A stretch of DNA of 40,000 bases, from the NCBI GenBank assembly GCA_030674185.1, contig JAPXFY010000015.1:17791989-17831988 (forward strand). The letters run 5' to 3'. This document shows positions 1 to 11,749 of this stretch, piece after piece. A program made the translations under genes and the position numbers. Positions within the stretch are counted from its first letter, which is position 1. Each line of letters opens with the position of its first letter. This DNA is from Monoplex corrugatus. Lineage: Eukaryota > Mollusca > Gastropoda > Littorinimorpha > Ranellidae. The notes under the pieces are model-generated. The model saw nothing but the letters and a program-made list of their open reading frames with translations. It was not told the origin of the DNA and did not search any database.

Positions 1-141
1 TTTGCAAGCATGGCTGACAATGCAGGATGCTGGTGGACAGGGTGTAGGGGTCAAAGGTCAAGTTTTCGATTTGCAAGCACGGCTGACATTGAGTGACAAA
101 GCAGGATGCTGATGGACAGGGTGTGGAAGTTAAATGGTTAA
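1..141. mobile_element. Palindromic TTAA element (family P), right part, truncated by window start
   Basis: Two imperfect direct copies of a module containing GCATGGCTGACAATGCAGG, then GGTGGACAGGGTG and a GTCAAAGG-type end, occupy the first 140 bases. The right end reads GTTAAATGG followed by TTAA at 138-141, the degenerate counterpart of the GTCAAAGGG-TTAA terminus in the other family copies (10574, 17574, 21483, 30175). The left end lies outside the window. No reading frame is present. It is most likely a non-autonomous DNA transposon; piggyBac-like ancestry is inferred from the TTAA boundary and CCC-type terminus. Confidence 0.65.
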
Positions 142-1130
142 GATGGGCAGCAAAAAGGCCAGTTATTAATGTCGTGGGCTGGGACTGAACTCGACCATAT
201 CAGATCTCGAGTCTACAGCCCTATCAAAAGCAGGCATTAGCAAGGCAGCAAAGGAAGTAGTTTCTTTTTAATGCTGTTATCAAAAGAATCATATCAACCA
301 GTGGTCCTCTGAGTGATGTGATGAGCACGAGGAAAGGATGGAGAGCATGCTATCGGGGGGGGGGGGGGGGGGGGGGGGAACTGACATGCGAAGTAGGAAC
401 TATAAACCAACATGATCAAAGCCTTCCAACAGCGTTTTCTAGCTTTTCCCCACAACTACTACAAGAAAATCGGGGATTCAATGTCTCGTGCTGTCTGTCT
501 GCGTGTTAGGAATCTCTAAGTGCCTGCCTCTTTTTTCCTGTCAAGACTTCATACCAATAATTGGTACAGGGAGCGGTTTGGGCAGGAAGGAAGAGCCTTT
601 CAAATTATTACCGCCAGATTACATGAAGCACTTATAGAATTATCAGAGTGTGGTAAATCTTTTAGGAATGAATAATTCCAATTCCAGTTGTTGACTGTAC
701 AAGTGTGACTGTGAGCGAACGAGTGAACAAATGTGCATGCTTTAACTATGTAGCGTTTAAGCACTGGGTATGCAAGTTCACTTGTGTGCCTTATGTTTTA
801 TCAGAATGCTGCTGTTCTGCAAATTAACATGTATGTGCTCTCTCTCTCTCCCCCCCTCTCTCTCTCCCTCCCCATCACTTGGCCATCTCCTCACCCCTAC
901 CCATATGCATACATCCCTTATCTTTTATTCATTCTTTTTTTTTACATACACGCATCTTCCATTACATTTTCATCACTATAGATACAGAAAACTCATATTT
1001 TTTTATATGCATAAAGCTCGTGACGGCACCAAACAGCCAACCAAGCTGGCAATTTCTGTCAAGTCATTTTTGGTGACATGGTCAAGAAACATTTACATTA
1101 ACAGAAATATATTTATGTTTTACTGAGTAG
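142..1130. other. Unassigned intergenic sequence with G24 tract and CT/T-rich patch
   Basis: No gene is recognisable. A run of 24 G lies at 355-378 and a CT-rich low-complexity patch at 838-875. The short open frames here lack homology I can name and overlap the low-complexity tracts. Confidence 0.6.
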
Positions 1131-1168
1131 TGTCGCCTCGCACTATCCCCCATGGTGTTGCCTCGCAC

Positions 1169-1804
1169 TATCTCCCGTGGGGACGCTGGGCGCTCTTTCA
1201 GTATAAATAGTATCCCCACCTTCTGGAAATTCTGTGCTAGAAATTTCCTCTTTTCTGTTACTCTCTTTGTTTCTTTCTTCCTCCTTTACGTTCTGTCATT
1301 TCTTCCTATCCTTTCTGCCTTGCTGGTCCATTCACCTGTATGTGTTTGATAAAGTCTTACACACTTTCTCTTCAGACTAATTTGGGTACATGTACTAAGT
1401 GCATTTTTTTGGCTCTAGGGAAATGAGATATGCAGAAGCAATGCCCGTTTTCACGTATGTATTTGTGTCCTTAGTTATGTTAAAATTTGTATTCAGGTAT
1501 GCTTTTTAAATGCACTGTGTGATAAATTGGACGGCGTGGTCAACGCTAGGGGCATCTCCTTAGATTATGTGTTTGAATGCACTGATATGTGTACTTAATT
1601 TTCATTTTTTATTTTTTCCCTACCTGTTGAAGCATTGTGTATGTTTTGAAATGCTTTGTGTGCAAAGGCACTGATGTGTTGTACTTAATTTCTTTTGCTT
1701 TTCGTTTTTAACCTGTTGAAGTATGGAGTATGTTTTGAAATGGTTACAGCCCTGATATGGCTCTACACAGTCAACTGGGCTTTAAACAAAAATAACCATA
1801 ACAA
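1169..1804 (+). mobile_element. Family R retroposon, copy 1 (plus strand, full length, internal duplication)
   Basis: The copy is bounded by a 10-bp direct repeat TGCCTCGCAC at 1159-1168 and 1805-1814, which I read as a target-site duplication. In sense orientation it has CCCGTGGGG near the 5' end, a TATA-box-like TATAAATAG at 1202-1210, a middle part with GGTCCATTCACCTGTATG and GGGTACATGTA, and the 3' module AGCCCTGATATGGCTC...CTGGGC, followed by an AACAAAAATAACCATAACAA tail. There is no ORF. A stretch of about 100 bp (around 1573-1655, again 1671-1745) is duplicated internally, making it longer than other copies. The duplication and A-rich microsatellite tail favour target-primed retroposition. 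Confidence 0.75.
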
Positions 1805-1814
1805 TGCCTCGCAC

Positions 1815-2180
1815 ACTGCTGCTCTGTGGTGGCTCCGATGTACTGTAAACCATTCCCTTATCTGAAATCTATCACCCACCGTCTGCTATTTTAAATACCA
1901 GTGTTACCTGCTAGACAAAAATATGTCAAGAAACTAATACCAGAAAATCTCACTGCAATGTTAGAAACTAACGGAAAAAGGAACGTGTAACATTCAAATA
2001 AAAACAAAAAGTAAAAATCTTGATGACAATAACCTATATGTGGGGAGGGTATGGGGGATGGGGGGGGGGGGACTGATAAAGTGCACAAGACACACATAAA
2101 GCACAGAAGACAGACGTCACTGTCTTTGCTGTTTTTCTGTTACTTTGCCTTCCTTGTTTTATGTTTTATATTTTATCGTA
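1815..2180. other. Unassigned AT-rich sequence
   Basis: Nothing recognisable as a gene. G10 runs occur near 2061. The region leads directly into the compound microsatellite. Confidence 0.5.
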
Positions 2181-2617
<437 letters not shown>

Positions 2618-2700
2618 TGATAGATGGAATTATAATGCCTGCAAGATGTTGGAATATATCTTCTTGCCTTTCATTTTGACAGCATAAGTTTAAACTACGG

Positions 2701-2701
<1 letters not shown>

Positions 2702-2768
<67 letters not shown>
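2702..2768. repeat. (AC)n microsatellite
   Basis: About 33 uninterrupted AC dinucleotides. Confidence 0.95.
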
Positions 2769-2771
<3 letters not shown>

Positions 2772-3679
2772 CTGTGAATAGAATATATGACCCTGTCAAA
2801 AAAAAAAGGAAAGAAAAAAAAAAGATGCATAGACTAGGAGAGATCTGTAATGAAACAATTCCTTCCATTCCTGAACAGAGTACTAAAGTCTTAGCCAATC
2901 CACAACCCTACCACTCAGAGCAAACATGCTAGTCATAAGAACCCCAAAATATGGCTATAACACACGTATCTGTTGCGGCAAGTTGACACAACAGTTGGTT
3001 ATTTTGTTACGACTGACGGGCTAGGGGAATGAATACCTTTGCTTATTATATGGGGCAGGTACACAGTACCAATAATCCACGCGTTATAACCCATACGCGC
3101 AAATACCCTAGACACAACACCACGTATGTATCGGTTCCTATGTTACGACACATACTGCAAAGGCCACTTTGTGTTCAGGTGCCTTCATACTGCCGCTTCC
3201 TCCTCCTCCTCCTCCGTCCTCCTCCCATCCCTGGCATTCCTCCACCCGACGGGAACACAGGTCCTGACATTTCCCTCTCCCAATATGACATTTTATATCC
3301 AGCCTCTGTTTGCTGTTTTCTCTCCCTCTCTCACTGTGTTTCCAAGGCGGAAACCCTTCCTCGATATTTTAGCCCAAGCTATTTTGACTCGCCGTCGGAT
3401 GACAGCATCGGTGTAATAATGTTTCTGGCCTATAAAAAAAAAAAAAAAAAAAAAGCGATTCTTTTCTTTCTCCATCGCAGATTGAGACCCAAATGTTTGC
3501 CGGCAGAGACAAAGAGCGAGAGGATCTGTAAAGGTCATAAGATATAACAACAGCCAACGAACTACTAACGAAACCTATTACTGCTACGACTGTGGAAAAT
3601 ATCAAGTTGCCAGAGGACATCTGTACAAATAATAGATCATGAAATATATGTCAAGGTGTTAAAAGTTGAACGTGCGTCA
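2769..3679. other. Unassigned sequence with A21 tract
   Basis: Unique-looking sequence with an A run at 3434-3454. A plus-strand open frame from 3029 to 3547 (172 codons) crosses CT-rich segments and the A run, giving poly-lysine. It shows no domain I recognise and is probably chance. Confidence 0.5.
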
Positions 3680-3783
<104 letters not shown>

Positions 3784-4205
3784 AAACACTCTTGCCATTT
3801 ATGCTTCATCAGCTGAATCTGGATATAAACAAATCAAACCAACGACGAAAAAAAAAATCTGCATAGCACTAACAACTTTTTTCCCTTCTTTGCTCGGCAT
3901 CATTAATGATTAACGTCTTTACTCTTGCAATTCACATTTCTATGAAAACATAAAATCATCGTCAAACACAGTTACTAAGATGAAATCGAAGAAAACGACG
4001 TGAATGTAAATGAGCAATACAAATCACTGACAAGTACAGATCTTAGGAGGAGGTGGGGAAGGGGGGGGGGGAGTAAAGGGAAGAAATGGGAGGGAAAGAA
4101 ATTGCTGAAAGAAATGTAGTGATTCACTGACTGGGCAGCTGACTGCAGAAAATCAGACTGTTGTGTAACAAAACACAAAAACGTTGTCTATGTAACAGTA
4201 ATAGA

Positions 4206-7200
4206 GATGAAGGATGACATAAAAATGAAGGATAGTATATTAAATTAGATGAAGGATGCTACATTATAAACGTGCTGATGAAGGATGCTAATTTATAAAG
4301 ATGAAGGATGCTATGATATAAAAATGAAGTATGTAGTAATTTAATGATGAAGGATGTTATGTTATAAAGATGAAGGATGCTATGATATATTCAAAGATGA
4401 AGGACTTTATGTTATAAACATGAAGGATGTTATGTTATAAAGATGAAGGATGCTATGATACATTGATGAAGGATGCTATGTTATAAAGATGAAGGATGCT
4501 ATGATACATTGATGAAGGATGCTATGTTATAAAGATGAAGGATGTTATGATACATTGATGAAGGATGCTATGTTATAAAGATGAAGGATGTTATGATACA
4601 TTGATGAAGGATGCTATGTTATAAAGATGAAGGATGCTATGATATATGATGAAGGATGCTATGATATAAAGATGAAGGATTTATATTATAAAAATGAAGG
4701 ACGCTATGTTATAAAGATTAGCATGCTATGGTATAGAGATGAAGGATGATAAGATATAAAGATGAAGGATGCTATGATATAAGATGAAGGATGCTATGTT
4801 ATAAAGATGAAGGATGCTATGTTATAAAGATGAAGGATGCTATGATATAAAGATGAAGGATGCTATGATATAAAGATGAAGGATGCTATGATATAAAGAT
4901 GAAGGATGCTATGATATAAAGATGAAGGATGCTATGATATAAAGATGAAGGATGCTATGTATAAAGATGAAGGATGCTATGATATAAAGATGAAGGATGC
5001 TATGTATAAAGATGAAGGATGCTATGATATAAAGATGAAGGATGCTATGATATAAAGATGAAGGATGCTATGATATAAAGATAAGGATGCTATGAATAAA
5101 GATGAAGGATGCTATGATATAAAGATAAGGATGCTATGATATAAAGATGAAGATGCTTTATAAAGATGAAGGTCATGATATAAAGATGAAGGATGCTATG
5201 TATAAAGATGAAGGATGCTATGATATAAAGATGAAGGATGCTATGTATAAAGATGAAGGATGCTATGATATAAAGATGAAGGATGCTATGTCATAAAGAT
5301 GAAGGATGCTATGATATAAAGATGAAGGATGCTATGTTATAAAGATGAAGGATGCTATGATATAAAGATGAAGGATGCTATGATATAAAGATGAAGGATG
5401 CTATGTATAAAGATGAAGGATGCTATGATATAAAGATGAAGGATGCTATGTCATAAAGATGAAGGATGCTCTGATATAAAGATGAAGGATGCTATGTATA
5501 AAGATGAAGGATGCTATGATATAAAGATGAAGGATGCTATGATATAAAGATGAAGGATGCTATGTCATAAAGATGAAGGATGCTATGATATAAAGATGAA
5601 GGATGCTATGATATAAAGATGAAGGATGCTTATATAAAGATGAAGGATGCTATGTATAAAGATGAAGGATGCTATGTCATAAAGATGAAGGATGCTCTGA
5701 TATAAAGATGAAGGATGCTATGATATAAAGATGAAGGATGCTTGATATAAAGATGAAGGATGCTATGTATAAAGATGAAGGATGCTCTGATATAAAGATG
5801 AAGGATGCTATGTATAAAGATGAACATACTATGTCATAAAAGATGAAGGATGCTATGATATAAAGATGAAGGATGCTATGATATAAAGATGAAGGATCTA
5901 TGTTATAAAGATGAAGGATGCTATGTATAAAGATGAAGGATGCTTGATATAAAGATGAAGGATGCTATGTATAAAGATGAAGGGGGGGGGGGGGGGTTTT
6001 TTTTTTTTTTTTTTTAAAGATGAAGGATCTATATATAAAGATGAAGGATGCTATGATATAAAGATGAAGGATGCTATGATATAAAGATGAAGGATACTAT
6101 GTATAAAGATGAAGGAATGCTATGATATAAAGATGAAGGATCTATGTATAAAGATGAAGGATGCTATGATAATAAGATGAGGATGCTATGATATAAAGAT
6201 GAAGGTACTATGTCATAAAGATGAAGGATGCTATGATATAAAGATGAAGGATGCTATGAATAAAGATGAAGGATGCTATGATATAAAGATGAAGGATGCT
6301 ATGATATAAAGATGAAGGATGCTATGATATAAAGATGAAGGATACTATGTTATAAAGATGAAGGATGTCTATGATAAAGATGAAGGATGCTATGATATAA
6401 AGATGAAGGATGCAATGATATAAAGATGAAGGATACTATGTCATAAAGATGAAGGATGCTATGATATAAAGATGAAGGATACTATGTATAAAGATGAAGG
6501 ATGCATGATATAAAGATGAAGGATGCTCTGATATAAAGATGAAGGATGCTATGATATAAAGATGAAGGATGCTATGATATAAAGATGAAGGATGCTATGA
6601 TATAAAGATGAAGGATGCTGATATAAAGATGAAGGATGCTATGTCATAAAGATGAAGGATACTATGTATAAAGATGAAGGATACTATGATATAAAGATGA
6701 AGGATGCTATGATATAAAGATGAAGGATGCTAATGAAATATAAGATGAAGGATCTATGTCATAAAGATGAAGGATACTATGTATAAAGATGAAGGATGCT
6801 ATGATTATAAAGATGAAGGATGCTATGTCATAAAGATGAAGGATACTATGTCATAAAGATGAAAGGATACTATGTCATAAAGATGAAGGATGCTATGATT
6901 ATAAAGATGAAGGATGCTAATGTATATAAAGATGAAGGATGCTAATGATATAAAGATGAAGGATACTATGTCATAAAGATGAAGGATACTATGTCATAAA
7001 GATGAAGGATGCTATGTATAAAGATGAAGGATGCTATGTCATAAAGATGAAGGATACTATGTCATAAAGATGAAGGATACTATGTCATAAAGATGAAGGA
7101 TGCTATGATATAAAGATGAAGGATGCTATGATATAAAGATGAAGGATGCTATGATATAAAGATGAAGGATACTATGTCATAAAGATGAAGGATGCTGTTA

Positions 7201-8665
7201 TGATAAGTATGAAGAGAATGCTATGTCATAAAGATGAAGGATGCTATGTCATAAAGATGAAGGATGCTATGTTATAAAGATGAAGGATGCTATGTCATAA
7301 AGATGAAGGATGCTATGTATAAAGATGAAGGATACTAGTCATAAAGATGAAGGATGTTTTATGTCATAAAGATGAAGGATCTATGTCATAAAGATGAAGG
7401 ATGCTATGTTATAAAGATGAAGGATGCTATGTCATAAAGATGAAGGATGCTATGTTAAAAGATGAAGGATACTATGTCATAAAGATGAAGGATGCTATGT
7501 TATAAAGATGAAGGATGCTATGTCATAAAGATGAAGGATGCTATGTCATAAAGATGAAGGATACTATGTCATAAAGATGAAGGATGCTATGATATAAAGA
7601 TGAAGGATGCTATGATATAAAGATGAAGGATGCTATGATATAAAGATGAAGGATACTATGTCATAAAGATGAAGGATGCATTGATATAAAGATGAAGGAT
7701 GCTATGAATAAAAGATGAAGGATACTATGTCATAAAGATGAAGGATGCTATGAATAAAGATGAAGGAATCTATGTATAAAGATGAAGGATACTATGATAT
7801 AAAGATGAAGGATGCTATGATAATAAAGATGAAGGATGCTATGTCATAAAGATGAAGGATGCTATGATATAAAGATGAAGGATGACTATGATATAAAGAT
7901 GAAGGATGCTATGTATAAAGATGAAGGATACTATGTATAAAGATGAAGGATGCAATGATATAAAGATGAAGGATGCTATGTATAAAGATGAAGGATGCTA
8001 TGTCATAAAGATGAAGGATGCTATGATATAAAGATGAAGGATGCTATGTATAAAGATGAAGGATGCTATGATATAAAGATGAAGGATACTATGATATAAA
8101 GATGAAGGATACTATGTCATAAAGATGAAGGATGCTATGATATAAAGATCAAGGATACTATGATATAAAGATGAACGATACTATGTCATAAAGATGAAGG
8201 AATGCTTTGATATAAAGAATGAAGGATGCTTATGATATAAAGATCAAGGATACTATGATATAAAGATGATCGATACTATGTCATAAAGATGAAGGATGCT
8301 TTGATATAAAGATGAAGGATGCTCTGATATCAGGGCTCCCACTGAGGAAAAGCAAAAATCCCTGAAAATCAGGGGGGGTCCCGGGGGGCCTTGCCCACCT
8401 GGAAAATTTTCAAAAATTTACGTTTAAAATGGCCCTATCTGACACACATATGAGCTTAATTTATTTTTTGTGTTTGTTTTTTTTTCGTGGAAAAATTTTT
8501 TTAAAGGGATTCTCTCTCGGTTTTCGTGGAAAACCATGAATTTGTGGAAAAGTGGGAGCCCTGGATATAAAGATGGAGGATACAATAATATAAAGATATA
8601 AAGATGAAGGACGATGATATAAAGATAAAAGATGCTAGGTCATGAAGATGAAAGATGCCATGGTT
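4206..8665. repeat. Large 23-bp minisatellite, about 180 copies
   Basis: The constant part GATGAAGGATGCTAT (15 bp) is followed by an 8-bp variable part, most often GATATAAA, also GTCATAAA, GTTATAAA or GATACATT; a 22-bp version ends GTATAAA. The edges (4206-4440 and 8564-8665) are strongly diverged, while the centre is nearly uniform, as expected if exchange homogenises the middle. Because 23 is not a multiple of three and the unit contains TGA and TAA, no frame stays open. A G15-T19 run interrupts it at 5982-6015, and a transposon interrupts it at 8331-8563. Confidence 0.97.
8331..8563. mobile_element. 233-bp inverted-repeat transposon (MITE), hAT-like, inside the minisatellite
   Basis: Perfect 13-bp terminal inverted repeats, CAGGGCTCCCACT at 8331-8343 and its complement at 8551-8563, flank a non-coding interior. 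The flanking minisatellite supplies GATAT on both sides (8326-8330 and 8564-8568), consistent with a 5-bp target duplication. The CAGGG start resembles hAT-type termini, but hAT duplications are typically 8 bp and the 5 bp seen here fits only minor groups, so the superfamily is uncertain. It carries no transposase. Confidence 0.8.
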
Positions 8666-8956
8666 TAGAAGACAGGCACAGCCACGTCTGACTAGGAGTT
8701 TTCCTATGATATAAAACTGAAGATTGCTAACATAAAAATAATGTAACCTGTGGCGAATTGTTGTCCCATTCACTCCCTCACTAGCCTGGATACAGGAAGG
8801 ATGGATAAAAGCTTTTGAAATGTTGCAAAGGATGGCTGAAGAATTCAAAATTGCAGTTCACAAAGGATGATGTTGAATTATATAAAAAGATAAGGGAAAA
8901 AAACACAAAACATTACATGAGATGGATAATCACAGTGTGAATTTCAAGTTCATACT
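8666..8956. other. Unassigned sequence downstream of minisatellite
   Basis: Contains ATAAA-rich remnants, possibly decayed minisatellite, and no recognisable gene. Confidence 0.4.
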
Positions 8957-9015
8957 GTTTGTAGCCCAGCCAACTACTAGCCACATCAGTGCTAACACCA
9001 CACCAAAAACGAAAA
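8957..9015 (-). repeat. Fragment carrying the family R 3' module
   Basis: The sequence TGTAGCCCAGCCAACTACTA followed by GCCACATCAGTGCTAACACC is a diverged minus-strand copy of the 3' module, without the rest of the element. It lies directly beside full-length copy 2, so either one element landed next to the other or this belongs to a related family sharing the tail. Confidence 0.6.
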
Positions 9016-9020
9016 CCAGG

Positions 9021-9562
9021 TTATTGTTATTGTTGTTTAGAGCCCAGCCAACTGTGTAGAGCCATATCAGGGCTATAACCACTTCAAAACATACAAAACA
9101 TTGACAGGAGAAAAAAAAAGAAAATTAAGTATGCATATCAATGCATTCACGTACATAATCTAAGGACATGCCGTGGCGTTGACTACTCCGTCCAATTCAT
9201 CGCACATAGGATTTCAAAAACACACCTGAATACAAATTTAAGCATACCTAAGGACACCAAAACATCTAAAAAAAACGGGCATAAAGTATCTAAAATTCCT
9301 TCTGCATATCTCACCTCCCTAAAACCAAAACGCTCTTAATATTTGTACCCAATTATCAATCCTAAGAAAAAGTATTTAAGACTTTATTGAACACATACAG
9401 GTGAATGGACCAGCAAGGCAGAAAATGACAGGATGAAATGACAGAAAGCGAAGGAATATGGCAGAAACAAAGAGAGTGACAGAAATGAGGAAATTTCTAA
9501 CACAGAATTTCCAGAAGGTGGGGATACTATTTATACTGACCCCTAGTATCCTCACATGGGGG
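9021..9562 (-). mobile_element. Family R retroposon, copy 2 (full length, minus strand)
   Basis: On the plus strand it runs from the tail TTATTGTTATTGTTGTTT through AGCCCAGCC...ATATCAGGGCTATAACC, CAGGTGAATGGACCAGCAAG and the reversed TATA motif CTATTTATA (about 9528-9536) to CACATGGGGG. A candidate 6-bp duplication AGGTTA lies at 9018-9023 and 9563-9568. It has no ORF. Confidence 0.75.
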
Positions 9563-9568
9563 AGGTTA

Positions 9569-10573
9569 AGATAAAAGATAACAGTTAAAAACCATGCTCA
9601 CCGTTAACCTTACAAGTCTAAAATGCAAATAAAGAAAACCATACTCAGATGTAAAATCATATGAGTGTGAATTGAACAGAAAGATCGAGGATCATAAGAA
9701 TTGTTACAACAGACGGATGTGTAACATTTTGAACTCTGACAACAAATGACTAGAGGGTATTATTTAAAACAGAAAATGAATGGACAAGGTTACGCTGTGG
9801 AAGAACAACCAAGAGGGAGGGGCATCATATTTCAAAAGATGGGTAATTCAGTTATTGGCAAACAAAAGATGCAAAGATGCTTGTTACCCTCAGGGATTCC
9901 AGCTGTGTCTCCACTTGTCTCGTTCGTGTCTCCTCATCAGCTCCAGTCACCGAAAACGACCCAATGTACTGCAACATAAAAACATCCCAAATCTTTACAC
10001 ACAAGTAATGGTTAAAATTTTAGACATACACAGCACATTTCTAAGGCAGAATGGAATGACATGTCATGACAAATTATCTCACAAGTCTTGCGATGGCCTC
10101 TTGGCTAACCAGGCTACAATAGTCATGATGGTTTTACCAAATCAATGAATATTATAGGTAATTTATCCAGAAACTTTTCACAGGGTCAGGTGGGAGGGAA
10201 GCACAGATACTGTGTATGACAAAGGCAAAGAAAAAAACAAAAAGAACAAAATAACAACAACAACAAAAGACAGCAAAACCTAATCCCTCCCTCCCCCCCA
10301 AAAAAAAATCAGAAAAGCCTAAAACAGCAATGCTAATCCAAACACAGTACTGAAAATAATACAATGGAGAAAACAGCTAATTCCTTAATTCTGAACATGA
10401 ATTGTGTTTTACAACTCTGTCCTGACGCAGGGTTAGTTTAGGGTTTGTTTGTTTATTTGTTTGTTTCCTTTCCACAGGATGATTTTCTAACTCACTGCAA
10501 TTCATTCAATAACCTAGTCTGAATTACTTGTTCTGTTAATGTCAGTTTGTTTTACTTCATCACTCAATTTGGT
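9569..10573. other. Unassigned AT-rich sequence
   Basis: Two overlapping plus-strand open frames (9746-9979 and 9780-10148) fall here but have no domain I recognise and ordinary AT-rich composition. A TTTG-rich stretch lies near 10440-10470. No gene call is supported. Confidence 0.45.
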
Positions 10574-10763
10574 TTAACCCTTTGACTCCAGCACCCCATC
10601 CACCAACTGCAAAAACTTAACCATTTGACTCAATCACCGTATCCACCAGCTTGTGGAGGAAGCTGGTAGACAGGTAGAGGGATTCAAACGGATGTTTTTG
10701 CTTTGTTAACATGGTTGACAATGCAGGATGCTGGAGGACAGGGTGCTGACATCAAAGGGTTAA
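10574..10763. mobile_element. Palindromic TTAA element (family P), complete
   Basis: Begins TTAA-CCCTTTGACT (TTAA at 10574-10577) and ends CATCAAAGGG-TTAA (TTAA at 10760-10763). The left half contains one ACCCCATCCACCAACTGC module and a second diverged copy; the right half holds the inverted modules with ATGGTTGACAATGCAGGATG. It is 190 bp with no coding capacity. The TTAA on both sides matches the target-site preference of piggyBac transposons. Confidence 0.8.
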
Positions 10764-10917
10764 AACAATGCTGAAAAGCACACAAGTTATAACATGGTAA
10801 CACAGCACTGACTACAAGTTAACAAGAAAATCTCAAGCACAAATTTATAAAGTACTGCCAATCTTCAATCTCAACTGGAGATTTGTTGATGGTTATCAAC
10901 ATTCTTTCTTTCTTTTC

Positions 10918-11301
10918 TGTTATTGTTGTTTAAAGCCCAGCCGACTGTGCAGAGCCATATCAGGGCTATAACCGCTTCAAAACACACAAAACTTCAACAG
11001 GAAAAATAAAGAAAAAAATTAAGTACACATATCAATGCATTCATGCACATAAGCTAAGAACATGCCCCCGGCGTAGGACCATTCCGTCCGATTTATCGCA
11101 CAGGGGAGATTTAAAAAACACAACTGAATACAAATATAAGCATACAAAAGGACACTAAAACATAAAAACAGGCATAAATTACCTGAAATTGCTTCCGCAT
11201 ATCTCACCTCCTTAGAGCCAAAAATGCACTTAATACATGTACCCAATTATCAATCCAAAGAAAAAGTACGCAAGACTTTATCGAAAAAATACAGGTGAAT
11301 G
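10918..11301 (-). mobile_element. Family R retroposon, copy 3 (5'-truncated, minus strand)
   Basis: Has the tail TGTTATTGTTGTTT, then AGCCCAGCCGACTGTGCAGA and the ATATCAGGGCTATAACC module, and follows the family through ACAGGTGAATG, where similarity stops abruptly. The part with the TATA motif and CCCATGGGG is absent. 5' truncation is typical of retroposition. Confidence 0.75.
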
Positions 11302-11631
11302 ATCAACATTCAATTATCGATCTGGTTTGGTAAGTATTCTATAAAGCCAAACTGTATTTATATTTTTGATCCCTTCTCACTGTAATTACAAAATGGTGAC
11401 TGCTGTGCCAAGAATCAGCCAAGGAAATTTAATCAGCAAAAAACTTAAACTTCACTTTCAAGAATACACCAGAACATCAGTTTGATTCTCCTGCCTCATC
11501 AGCCTGCCTATTCAAAGCACTTCATACATGCAATCCTAACATCCGAGCCGATTTCCAAGAGCACTTTTGCAAGAAGCTTTTAATTAAAACTTGTCTTCCT
11601 TTACGCTTCCATCAGCAGGTTTTCTCTCTCT

Positions 11632-11632
<1 letters not shown>
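11302..11632. other. Unassigned sequence
   Basis: Nothing recognisable between the truncated retroposon and the CA array. Confidence 0.4.
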
Positions 11633-11690
<58 letters not shown>

Positions 11691-11749
11691 ACACACACAC
11701 ACACCACACACACCACACACACACACACACACACGCACGCGCACACGCG
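11633..11749. repeat. (CA)n microsatellite with CCACA and CGCA variants
   Basis: About 100 bases of CA with three CCACA interruptions and a CGCACGCGCACACGCGG end. Confidence 0.95.

Noticed and set aside
1169..1804. Solo LTR interpretation of family R
   Set aside because: No TG...CA ends and no 4-6 bp LTR-type duplication on copy 1; the 10-bp duplication and AACAAT tail fit retroposition better. Kept open as an alternative because of the TATA motif.
3029..3547. 172-codon plus-strand open frame
   Set aside because: Crosses CT-rich sequence and an A21 run giving poly-lysine; no domain or codon signature.
4206..8665. CRISPR-like regular repeat array
   Set aside because: There are no spacers: units are directly adjacent 23-mers. 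The context is eukaryotic with no cas genes.
4206..8665. Array of TATA promoters (TATAAA in each unit)
   Set aside because: TATAAA recurs only because the unit contains it; there are no associated start sites or genes.
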